Assembly: GCA_020048635.1 (NCBI GenBank)
Contig: JAIFMF010000021.1
Location: 1 to 33,413 of the forward strand
Direction of reading: 5' to 3'
Length of the DNA stretch: 33,413 bases
Origin: Desulfobacula sp.
GTDB taxonomy: Bacteria > Desulfobacterota > Desulfobacteria > Desulfobacterales > Desulfobacteraceae
Every line of letters begins with the position of its first letter. Within the stretch, counting starts at the first letter, position 1. Shown in pieces: positions 19,469 through 27,730 of this stretch. A program made the translations under genes and the position numbers. The notes beneath the pieces are model-generated. The model worked only from the letters and a program-made list of their open reading frames with translations. It was not told where the DNA came from and made no database searches.

Positions 19469-19747
19469 ATGACAGAAGAAATCCAAAGATCAGGTCTTTG
19501 CATCAATTGTTTAAATGCAGATGGGTGCAGTTATTGCACAAATCACACAAACCCCATTATTTTTTGTGAAGAGTTTACATGTACTGAACCGTCAGTATCA
19601 AAGAAGAGTATTGATAGACCCATCATAGCTTTTGATTATGCATTTGATCCGATTCCGAAAGGACTCTGCAGCAATTGTGAAAATCTTATAACATGTAATC
19701 TGCAAAAAACAGGTAGCAATGTAATTAATTGTGAAGAATACAGATAG
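19469..19747 (+). CDS. Small cysteine-rich protein with a duplicated CxNC module
   Basis: 92 aa; GLCINCLNADGCSYCTNHTNPIIFCEEF and GLCSNCENLITCNLQKTGSNVINCEEY; RBS aaaggag upstream. Confidence 0.75.
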   Translation: MTEEIQRSGLCINCLNADGCSYCTNHTNPIIFCEEFTCTEPSVSKKSIDRPIIAFDYAFDPIPKGLCSNCENLITCNLQKTGSNVINCEEYR

Positions 19748-19765
19748 TTTAAATAGGAAAAGATT

Positions 19766-21106
19766 ATGAATACATATGCGCAAAATGTTTTGGAAATGCT
19801 CAGAGAAAAATATCATTGGGAAAGGGAATATATACAATCTGTGTCAGAAGTTTTTAAATCCATTACACCCGTTTTGGATTTCAATTTGGAATATCAAAAC
19901 AACCGAATACTTGAGCGACTGGTTGAACCGGATCGATCCATCAGTTTCAGGGTTCCATGGAAAGATGACCAAGGGCAGGTTCAAGTCAATACTGGGCATC
20001 GTGTTGAGTTTAACAATGTATTGGGTCCCTATAAAGGCGGTCTTCGATTCCATGCTTCAGTTACCTTAAGCATTATCAAATGCCTCGGATTTGAGCAGAT
20101 TTTTAAAAACGCTTTGACAGGCCTGCTCTTGGGTGGTGGAAAGGGTGGATCTGATTTTAACCCCCGGGGAAGATCAGATAATGAAATAATGAATTTTTGC
20201 CAAAGCTTTATGTTGGAACTATCAAGGCACATTGGTGCATCTATTGACGTGCCAGCAGGTGATATAGGCGTAGGAGCCCGAGAAATTGGTTACCTTTTTG
20301 GTGAGTACCGAAGGATGACCAAGTCGTTTACCGGAGTTTTAACAGGAAAAGGCCTCTCATGGGGTGGAAGCCATTTAAGGCCCGAAGCCACAGGATATGG
20401 TGTGGTTTATTTTGCCGAGGAAATGCTGAAAAACGTTAACGAGAATCTTGAAGGTAAAATCGTGGCTGTTTCCGGTTTTGGAAATGTTGCCTGGGGGGTT
20501 GTAAAAAAGGTCAATGAGCTTGGTGGCAAAGTTATTACCCTTTCCGGACCGGATGGATTCATCCATGATCCTGATGGTGTTACAGGAGAAAAAGTCGATT
20601 ATATGCTGAAACTAAGGTTAAGTGGTAATGACAGAGTGAAAGATTATGCAGATAAATTCAAAGTGAAATTTTATTCTGATCAAAGGCCATGGACCATCCC
20701 CTGCGACATCGCATTTCCGTGTGCGACACAAAATGAACTTGACCTTGAGGATGTAGAAGCCCTGGTAAATAATAATGTTAAATGTCTTGTGGAGGGTGCT
20801 AATTTACCCGTGACCTTGGAAGGTATGGAATTTTTGGAGAATGCCGATATCCTTTATGCACCGGCAAAGGCATGCAATGCAGGAGGCGTCGCCTGTTCCT
20901 GTTTTGAAATGGCACAGAATGCCAGTTTTATGAACTGGACACAGCAAGAGGTTGATATGCGACTCCATCAGGTGATGAAGCATATTCATGATCAATGTTA
21001 TGAAACATCCTGCGAGTTTAATAAAAAAGGCAATTACGTGTTTGGAGCAAATGTTGCAGGGTTTCGTCGTGTGGCAGATGCCATGCTGGACCAGGGCTTG
21101 TCCTGA
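19766..21106 (+). CDS. gdhA: Glutamate dehydrogenase (NADP-specific type)
   Basis: 446 aa; RVPWKDDQGQVQVNTGHRVEFNNVLGPYKGGLRFH, GGGKGGSDFNPRGRSDNEIMNFCQSFM, DVPAGDIGVGAREIGYLFGEYRR. Confidence 0.96.
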   Translation: MNTYAQNVLEMLREKYHWEREYIQSVSEVFKSITPVLDFNLEYQNNRILERLVEPDRSISFRVPWKDDQGQVQVNTGHRVEFNNVLGPYKGGLRFHASVTLSIIKCLGFEQIFKNALTGLLLGGGKGGSDFNPRGRSDNEIMNFCQSFMLELSRHIGASIDVPAGDIGVGAREIGYLFGEYRRMTKSFTGVLTGKGLSWGGSHLRPEATGYGVVYFAEEMLKNVNENLEGKIVAVSGFGNVAWGVVKKVNELGGKVITLSGPDGFIHDPDGVTGEKVDYMLKLRLSGNDRVKDYADKFKVKFYSDQRPWTIPCDIAFPCATQNELDLEDVEALVNNNVKCLVEGANLPVTLEGMEFLENADILYAPAKACNAGGVACSCFEMAQNASFMNWTQQEVDMRLHQVMKHIHDQCYETSCEFNKKGNYVFGANVAGFRRVADAMLDQGLS

Positions 21107-21152
21107 TGCACATTGACTTTTGTTGAATATAGATTATTTTTTAGCTCCTATT

Positions 21153-21178
21153 TCCATGCCAAGATTTTTTGGTATGGA
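21153..21178. other. Intergenic hairpin between gdhA and the histidine kinase
   Basis: tccatgccaa-gatttt-ttggtatgga; 10-bp arms with one G-T/mismatch and no T-run after it. Confidence 0.4.
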
Positions 21179-21218
21179 ACAGACTGAAGCAACATGATGA
21201 AGGGCGGGCAAGATAGAA

Positions 21219-22406
21219 ATGAACGCTTTAGATATCCAGCTTGAAAAACAAGAGCAGTTGATTAAAAAGCTGAAAAAACGAAATAATGAACTGCAGCGAT
21301 TTTATGATGAGTATAAAAGAGTTTGCCGAAATGAAGAAGAAAGAATAAAAGAACTCAATTGTCTGTATCAGGTTGCCCAGTGTGTGGTGGTTGAAAACGA
21401 TATCGATATTGCACTGGATAGAATAGTTCGTATTGTTCCTCATGGGTGGCAATTTACAACACAAACTTGTGCCCGGATTACCTTTAAGAATAAAATTTAT
21501 CTTTCGCCTGATTTTTTTGAATCTAGAATTTGTCAAAGTGAAAATATTTATATTGAATCCCGAATTATGGGAGCAATCCATGTTTTTTACAAAACTGAGG
21601 TGGGGGCAGAATCAAACAATCCGTTCCTGATTGAAGAAAGGAACCTGCTTAAAGGTATTGCAAATATCATCAGTTTTTATCTGGAAAAACTAAGAGATAA
21701 TGAAAACAGGAAAATTATTCAACAACAGCTTTTGCATGCGGATCGGTTGGCAACCATTGGTCAGCTGGCTGCCGGGGTTGCCCATGAATTGAACGAACCT
21801 TTGGGAAATATTCTGGGACTGGCTCAATTGTCTTTAAAATTGCCGGGTCTGCCGATCCAGGCAGAAAAAGACCTTGGGAAAATCGAAGACTGTGTCATAT
21901 ATTCCAGAGAAATTATAAAAAAATTAATGGAATTTTCACGTCAATCACAATTACGCAAAGAAAAAATTGATCTGAATGAATTGATAGAAAACAGTATCAC
22001 ATTTTTAGAAGCAAGATGCATCAAAGAAGGTATCAAAATTGTAAAAGAATACACTGGAAATATAACCGTCACAGTTGACCGCCATCAAATCAAACAGGTC
22101 ATTACAAATTTGACGATCAATGCTATCCAGGCAATGAAAAATGGTGGAAAATTACTATTCACGACACGAAAAAATAGTAAGAATGCAATTTTTTGTGTTG
22201 AGGATACCGGGATCGGAATAGCATCTGAAAATATTAGCAAAACATTTATGCCCTTTTTCACAACAAAAGATGTTGGCGAAGGCACGGGATTGGGTCTTTC
22301 TGTTGTTTACGGCATTATCAAGAATCACAATGGAGACATTAAAGTGAGCAGTGACCCCGGAAAAGGAACTACTTTTGAAGTTTGTTTGCCCCTGGAGAAA
22401 AACTAA
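21219..22406 (+). CDS. Cytosolic sensor histidine kinase
   Basis: 395 aa; GQLAAGVAHELNEPLGNILGLAQLSLK (H box), VITNLTINAIQAMKNGG (N), EDTGIGI, GEGTGLGLSVVYGIIKNH (G2). N-terminal coiled coil and GAF-like region. Confidence 0.93.
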   Translation: MNALDIQLEKQEQLIKKLKKRNNELQRFYDEYKRVCRNEEERIKELNCLYQVAQCVVVENDIDIALDRIVRIVPHGWQFTTQTCARITFKNKIYLSPDFFESRICQSENIYIESRIMGAIHVFYKTEVGAESNNPFLIEERNLLKGIANIISFYLEKLRDNENRKIIQQQLLHADRLATIGQLAAGVAHELNEPLGNILGLAQLSLKLPGLPIQAEKDLGKIEDCVIYSREIIKKLMEFSRQSQLRKEKIDLNELIENSITFLEARCIKEGIKIVKEYTGNITVTVDRHQIKQVITNLTINAIQAMKNGGKLLFTTRKNSKNAIFCVEDTGIGIASENISKTFMPFFTTKDVGEGTGLGLSVVYGIIKNHNGDIKVSSDPGKGTTFEVCLPLEKN

Positions 22407-23740
22407 TGTCTGATCAGTCCGGCAAAGAAGTCATTCTCATTGTTGATGACAATGTCATCACATGTGAAGTGATACGAAGAAATCTTGAAATAGCAGGTTA
22501 TCAAGTATTTGCGGCAATAAGTGCAGAGTCTGCCATAGAGATTCTTTCAAGGCAGAAGATTGATCTTTTAATTACTGATTATAAAATGCCGAAGCTTACA
22601 GGACTGGATCTGATAAGATATGTTCGGGACCATTTAAAAGCCATTGGTATTATCATGCTGACTGGATACGGCTCAATTAACACTGCTGTTTCAGCCATAA
22701 AAGAAGGGGCTGATGAATACATTACCAAACCGTTCACCGACAAAGAACTTCTTGATGCAGTTAAAAAAAATATCCAGCAACAAAAAGATAAAAATATTGA
22801 TCCTGGATTGTTATACAATGATGTCTGGACTCAATTTGGTATTATGGGTCAATCCAGAAATATGCTTGCATTGTATTCAAAGATCGAAAAAGCCAGCAAA
22901 AACGATGCAATCGTTTTAATATCCGGAGAAAATGGCACAGGAAAAGAACTTGTGGCCCGTGCCATTCATTATAATCACAAAGCAAGATCCATCTATCCTT
23001 TTATTCCCGTCAATTGCCCTGGCATACCTACCAGTCTTTTTGAAAGTGAGTTATTCGGTCATGTAAAGGGAGCATTCACAGGTGCCATTCAAAACAGAAA
23101 AGGATTTTTTCAGGCTGCAGAAAAGGGATGCCTTTTTTTAGATGAAATCAGCGAATTGCCGTTTGAACTCCAGGCTAAACTTCTCAGGGTGTTACAGGAA
23201 AAAGAAGTTTGTCGAGTTGGGGAAACCCAGGTAAAAAAAATTGATACCAGAATTATTGCGGCCACCAATAAAAATTTAACAGATCTGGTAGATAAAGGCT
23301 TGTTCCGTCAGGATTTGTTTTTTCGTTTAAATGTTATTACCATTGATATCCCACCCCTCAGGGAGCGTGAAAATGATATCATTCTTCTTGCCAAACATTT
23401 TGCTTTAAAATATGCCAAAGAACTTGGAAAAACAGAACCGGTGTTTACTGAAAAGGCAATTGCTTCTCTAAAAAAGTATTCCTGGCCCGGTAATGTCAGG
23501 GAGCTTGAAAATCTTATTCATCGAAATCTGATCATGAACGAAAAGAATCACATCGACAGCCTAAATTTTCCGGATATGATGAAATTCAATATTCTTTGTG
23601 ATCAGCGTCTCAATCTTAGCCTGGAAGAGATGTCAAGAAAATATGTCAGGGATGTTGTCGAACAGACAGGGGGGAATAAGGCAAAAGCGCTTGAAATCTT
23701 AAAAATTGACAGAAAAACCTTGTTAAAAAAATTAACATAG
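22406..23740 (+). CDS. Sigma-54-dependent response regulator (NtrC/AtoC type)
   Basis: Receiver ILIVDDN...LLITDYKMPKLTGLDL; AAA+ GENGTGKELVARAIH and ELFGHVKGAFTGA; C-terminal Fis HTH. TAATG overlap with the kinase. Confidence 0.95.
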   Translation: MSDQSGKEVILIVDDNVITCEVIRRNLEIAGYQVFAAISAESAIEILSRQKIDLLITDYKMPKLTGLDLIRYVRDHLKAIGIIMLTGYGSINTAVSAIKEGADEYITKPFTDKELLDAVKKNIQQQKDKNIDPGLLYNDVWTQFGIMGQSRNMLALYSKIEKASKNDAIVLISGENGTGKELVARAIHYNHKARSIYPFIPVNCPGIPTSLFESELFGHVKGAFTGAIQNRKGFFQAAEKGCLFLDEISELPFELQAKLLRVLQEKEVCRVGETQVKKIDTRIIAATNKNLTDLVDKGLFRQDLFFRLNVITIDIPPLRERENDIILLAKHFALKYAKELGKTEPVFTEKAIASLKKYSWPGNVRELENLIHRNLIMNEKNHIDSLNFPDMMKFNILCDQRLNLSLEEMSRKYVRDVVEQTGGNKAKALEILKIDRKTLLKKLT

Positions 23741-23938
23741 AGATTCCATAAATCCAAAAACCCCTTTCTATAATCGATCAGGTCGATTCAGAATTCAAAA
23801 GCGTTTAATAGCATTCGTGGTGCCTATTTCGCATAAAATTTGAGGAACACCATATTTGGTATTTGACGCTTTTTTAGCTTTGATATTTTTTTAAAATACA
23901 TCCAATAAGTCCAATTTTTTAAACATAGTGGTTTGAAT

Positions 23939-24157
23939 ATGAAAAGATTAATTCAGTTCCCTGCAGCATTTGATTACAATATATTGTCAGACGCTTTACA
24001 GGATTACAAAAAGCCAAGAGACAAAATTAGGGGCCTTCTTATTCACGGGGTATACTGTTTTGGCATATTGGAACCTGATACCGGAACGGGCTGAAATGAT
24101 TATCGGTATGATAAAAAAAAGCAGTTTGAAACTCCGGTCGGCTGCTTTTTTTTTTGA
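23939..24157 (+). pseudogene. AbiEi-like (type IV antitoxin family) gene relic
   Basis: Three collinear pieces in three frames: MKRLIQFPAAFDYNILSDALQDYKKPRDKIRGLL; YWNLIPERAEMIIGM; KKKQFETPVGCFFF*. Order and motifs fit the AbiEi-like pattern (L..YKKPRDKI..LL...YYGLIPERVE.ITSVT...FETPVG). Confidence 0.6.
24113..24155. terminator. Candidate bidirectional terminator
   Basis: aaaaaaaagcag (24113-24124) pairs perfectly with ctgctttttttt (24142-24153), followed by T-run. It overlaps the AbiEi-like relic. Confidence 0.5.
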
Positions 24158-24189
24158 CTATTTGGTTCAGGAAATTCGGGCGGATTGAC

Positions 24190-24229
24190 ATTACGGTAAT
24201 ACTGTATTACATATGGTGCATAGGGTAAT
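24190..24229. promoter_or_regulatory. Toxin-antitoxin promoter/operator candidate
   Basis: ttgacATTACgGTAATActgTATTAC: overlapping inverted repeats ATTAC-G-GTAAT and GTAATA-ctg-TATTAC, with a further GTAAT at 24225-24229. Confidence 0.5.
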
Positions 24230-24247
24230 TAAAAAGGGAGTACCAAC

Positions 24248-24508
24248 ATGAATATTGTATTAGACAACAAACTTGTGACAAGCAAGCTGACAACAAAAAG
24301 CCAGGCCACTATCCCTGAAAAAATCAGAGAAATTTTAGGGCTGCATCCCGGCGACTCCGTTGCATTTGAAATTTTTGAATTAGACGACAATAAAAAAGTT
24401 ATGATCCGCAAAGCCACACCGATAGATGTTGAGTTTGCAAGAGCTCTTGAAGGCACACTTTCTGAATGGCTGTCAACGAATGACGAAGATGCTTACAGTG
24501 AATTATAA
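24248..24508 (+). CDS. AbrB/MazE-like antitoxin (SpoVT-AbrB fold)
   Basis: 86 aa; SKLTTKSQATIPEKIREILGLHPGDSVAFEIFE is a classic AbrB swapped-hairpin motif; overlaps the next ORF. Confidence 0.88.
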   Translation: MNIVLDNKLVTSKLTTKSQATIPEKIREILGLHPGDSVAFEIFELDDNKKVMIRKATPIDVEFARALEGTLSEWLSTNDEDAYSEL

Positions 24509-24836
24509 TATTTTTGATGTTGTTGTGGTCCCCTTTCCCTTTACAGATCGGAACACCGAAAAAAGAAGACCGGCGTTGGTATTGTCTGATCACAAAAACT
24601 TTAATGATATTAGCGAAAACTGTGTACTGGCAATGATAACCAGTGCAAAAAATTCTGATTGGCCGCTTGATGCCCCGATAAACAGCATAAAAGAAACAGG
24701 CCTTCCGGCTCCTTCAAAGGTTCGTATGAAACTATTCACTTTAGACAGCCGTCTTATTCTTAAAAAAATAGGCGGTCTTTCTGCCAAGGATCAGAAAACA
24801 GTAAAAGAAAGCCTTCAAAAATTAATGCTTCTCTGA
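24480..24836 (+). CDS. PemK/MazF-family toxin
   Basis: YNIFDVVVVPFPFTDRNTEKRRPALVLSDHKNF...CVLAMITSAKNSDWPLDAPI...GLPAPSKVRMKLFTLDSRLI. Start proposed at ATG 24480 inside ORF 24426-24836. Confidence 0.85.
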   Translation: MTKMLTVNYNIFDVVVVPFPFTDRNTEKRRPALVLSDHKNFNDISENCVLAMITSAKNSDWPLDAPINSIKETGLPAPSKVRMKLFTLDSRLILKKIGGLSAKDQKTVKESLQKLMLL

Positions 24837-24879
24837 TAAAGGATGAAATAATCTTGAACGGCTGAACAAGGAGATCGTT

Positions 24880-26223
24880 ATGGCACAGACCAGGATTCTT
24901 GTGGTGGATGATGAAATGGTCATCCGCGAATCGCTTGCCGGGTGGCTCAGAAGAGACGGCTATGATGTCGGCACCGTGGCAAGCGGGGAAGAAGCAATTG
25001 ATCTGTTGAAGCAGAAGGGGTTTGACATCCTTTTGCTGGACATTCAGCTCGGCGGGATGAGCGGCATGGAGCTGTTAAGCCATGTCAAGGAAGAATATCC
25101 GGATATCGATGTGGTCATGATCACGGCTTTCGGATCGGTCCAGTCTGCTGTTCAGGCCATGAAATCCCTTGCCTTTGATTATCTGTTAAAGCCATTTGAC
25201 CCGGATGAACTGGGGGTGATGATCAAAAAACTGGTTGAACACCGGGCGCGTAAACAGGAAAATATTTTTCTGAAAGAGGAATATGAAATTCGGACCCGGT
25301 TTGAGAGCATGATCGGGCAATCCAAGGTTATGCAGGACCTTTTCAGGCTGATTGAAGATATCAAGGATGTGCATTCCTCGGTTTTGATCACCGGAGAAAC
25401 TGGGACCGGGAAAGGCTTGGCAGCCAAGGCCATTCATTCCAACAGTAAATTCAGGAACGGTCCTTTTGTCGCTGTGAACTGCGGCGCCATCCCCAAACAC
25501 ATCATGGAAAGCGAGCTTTTCGGGCATCGGAAAGGCGCCTTTACCGATGCCAAGGAAACCCGGAAGGGGCGGTTGGAGATGGCCTCCGGCGGAACGCTTT
25601 TTCTGGATGAAATCGGTGAGATCAGCATGCGCATGCAGATTGATCTTCTGCAGGTGCTGGAGGATAAAATATTCTACAAGGTCGGTGGAACCCAGCCCAT
25701 TACAGCGGATTTCAGGGTGATCGCCGCCACCAATGCAAACCTTGAACAGGCCATCAAAGATCGGACGTTTCGTGAGGATTTGTATTACCGCCTGAATGTG
25801 ATTTCCTTTACCATGCCGCCGTTAAGGGAAAGAAAAGAAGATATCCCTCTTTTGGCAGAGCATTTTCTGAAAAAATTTACCCAGGAGGTCAACCGGGGGG
25901 TGGAGCGGATCAACCGGGATGCCATGGATGAGCTCATGCTCTATGAATGGCCGGGGAATATCCGGGAACTTTCCAATGCCGTGGAGCGGGCCGTTGTGGT
26001 GTGCCGTACAAGGACCATCACGCCCATGGACCTTCCCATTGGGGCATCCCAGGAAGAAGAGCTGAAAACCCGGTATTTTTCTCTGGATGATGTTGAAAAA
26101 GAGCATATCCTTAAAACCTTGATACAGACCGGCTGGAATATTTCAAAGACCTCCACCATCCTTGGGATTGACCGCTCAACGCTTTACAACAAGATCAACC
26201 GTTACGATCTCAAACCGGAATAA
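24880..26223 (+). CDS. Sigma-54-dependent response regulator (NtrC type)
   Basis: 447 aa; receiver ILVVDDEMVIRESLAGWLRRDGYDV, AAA+ GETGTGKGLAAKAIH, ELFGHRKGAFTDA, Fis HTH ISKTSTILGIDRSTLYNKI. Confidence 0.95.
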   Translation: MAQTRILVVDDEMVIRESLAGWLRRDGYDVGTVASGEEAIDLLKQKGFDILLLDIQLGGMSGMELLSHVKEEYPDIDVVMITAFGSVQSAVQAMKSLAFDYLLKPFDPDELGVMIKKLVEHRARKQENIFLKEEYEIRTRFESMIGQSKVMQDLFRLIEDIKDVHSSVLITGETGTGKGLAAKAIHSNSKFRNGPFVAVNCGAIPKHIMESELFGHRKGAFTDAKETRKGRLEMASGGTLFLDEIGEISMRMQIDLLQVLEDKIFYKVGGTQPITADFRVIAATNANLEQAIKDRTFREDLYYRLNVISFTMPPLRERKEDIPLLAEHFLKKFTQEVNRGVERINRDAMDELMLYEWPGNIRELSNAVERAVVVCRTRTITPMDLPIGASQEEELKTRYFSLDDVEKEHILKTLIQTGWNISKTSTILGIDRSTLYNKINRYDLKPE

Positions 26224-26242
26224 AGGGAATTTTGCCGTGCTG

Positions 26243-26797
26243 ATGCGCATGATTCCACAGGCAAGTATCCTCATTTCACCCATCGGAGAGATTCCGGACT
26301 GGATCAGCAATTCTGTTGCCGAAACCATTGTAAAGGTTTTCGGGTTCAAGACAAGGGTGGTGCCCCTCCTCCCGGATATTGTGTTTGCCTATGACGAAAA
26401 AAGGACTCAGTATTATTCCACAAAAATTCTGGGAGAACTGGAGAAAAATGCGCCAAAAGACTGTATCAAGGTGCTGGCCATCACACGGGAGGACCTGTTT
26501 ATACCGATCCTGACCCATGTCTATGGCGAGGCTCAACTGGGTGGCAGGACAGCCATTGTTTCCATTTCCCGACTCATTGATTATCCTGAAACCGGAGATT
26601 TAAAAAAGAGCCGGGAAAGGATTGTCAAGGAAGCTGCCCATGAACTGGGTCATACCTTTGATCTTCGGCATTGCGAGGATCAGCACTGCATCATGCATTA
26701 TTGCCGCAAACTGGAGGATGTGGATTATAAATCAGACCAGTTCTGCCGCTATTGCAGGATTTTTCTGTCCGACGCCTTCAAAGTCCTTGCGGGATAA
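26243..26797 (+). CDS. Archaemetzincin-like zinc metalloprotease
   Basis: ORF open from 26162, start proposed at ATG 26243 (or GTG 26237). Motif HELGHTFDLRHCEDQHCIMHYCRKLEDVDYKSDQFCRYCRIFL matches HExxHxxxGxxHCxxxxCxM...CxxC-type archaemetzincins, with D in place of the usual Gly. Confidence 0.88.
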   Translation: MRMIPQASILISPIGEIPDWISNSVAETIVKVFGFKTRVVPLLPDIVFAYDEKRTQYYSTKILGELEKNAPKDCIKVLAITREDLFIPILTHVYGEAQLGGRTAIVSISRLIDYPETGDLKKSRERIVKEAAHELGHTFDLRHCEDQHCIMHYCRKLEDVDYKSDQFCRYCRIFLSDAFKVLAG

Positions 26798-27713
26798 ATT
26801 TTTCAACCAGCGTTTCCCAGGACGTCCCGGGAAGATTGCCAAAAATATCCGATACCAGTGTCCCGCCATCCGCAGCCTTGATCCCTGCTTCTTCTTCAAG
26901 AAAATCATAGAGCCGGTTCACTGATTCTCCCATGAATCCTTTTGAAGAATCCATAAACATCAGGCGTTTTAAATCCTGTTTCAGGGTCGGGCAGTGAAGA
27001 ATGAACACCCAGCCGTCTGAATAGGGATCATCATTGATCAGACCCGGCTTTGAAGAAATTCGGGCGTTGACTTCAGTAATAACCCCGTTGACCGGAGAAA
27101 CAAAGGATACGTCATGGCCGTCGCGGGACAGGGTAAAGGCGGTCTCGCCCTGGGTGAGTTTTTTGCCGATGAGCGGGGTGGATACGGCGTCGAATTTTCC
27201 AAAAAGCCTTCCTGCAAAATCATCAATGCCCATGCGGACCATGCCCTGATCTTCTATTTTTATCCAGGTATGGCCAGGGTGCAGATAATACCCGCTGGGA
27301 AGAGATACACCGTGGAAATCATCAAATTTAACCGGTTTTAATACGGTATTGACCTTGAACTGGTCATAGAAATACTGTTCAAATTCGCAGTCGATGCAGT
27401 GATAGGCGTTTGTACAGTTTTTAAACCCGATATGGCCTTTCATGTGATGAATGCAGGGGCGTTTGGCAAGCGACAGTTTCATGAGCCGGTCGGTCCAGAA
27501 AACAAAGCCTGCCCTTTTGCCCTGGGGGACAAAGCCGTTTTCTTTTAAGGTTTCATTGTTTTTGCACACATTTGCCATGGTTTTTTCAAACCGGCAGCCG
27601 GTGCAGGCGAAATCTTTGTAACATTTTTTTTTCAGGACCACGCCTGCCTGGGTCCAGAGACAGTCAGGCGTGGTTTTCTGTAATAATGACAGGTTCATTG
27701 AAGATACCCCCAT
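26778..27713 (-). CDS. GcvH-like domain protein with N-terminal tetracysteine modules
   Basis: 311 aa; two C-x12-C-x5-C-x2-C modules, then GYYLHPGHTWIKIEDQGMVRMGIDDFAGRLFG...SPVNGVITEVNARISSKPGLINDDPYSDGWVF, which is GcvH-like. Confidence 0.85.
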   Translation of the reverse strand: MGVSSMNLSLLQKTTPDCLWTQAGVVLKKKCYKDFACTGCRFEKTMANVCKNNETLKENGFVPQGKRAGFVFWTDRLMKLSLAKRPCIHHMKGHIGFKNCTNAYHCIDCEFEQYFYDQFKVNTVLKPVKFDDFHGVSLPSGYYLHPGHTWIKIEDQGMVRMGIDDFAGRLFGKFDAVSTPLIGKKLTQGETAFTLSRDGHDVSFVSPVNGVITEVNARISSKPGLINDDPYSDGWVFILHCPTLKQDLKRLMFMDSSKGFMGESVNRLYDFLEEEAGIKAADGGTLVSDIFGNLPGTSWETLVEKFIPQGL

Positions 27714-27730
27714 TTTATTTTTTGGCTTAA

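Noticed and set aside
23780-23870. aaaagcgt...acgctttt long-loop inverted repeat
   Set aside because: Short arms with a loop of roughly 70 nt; likely chance in AT-rich intergenic DNA.
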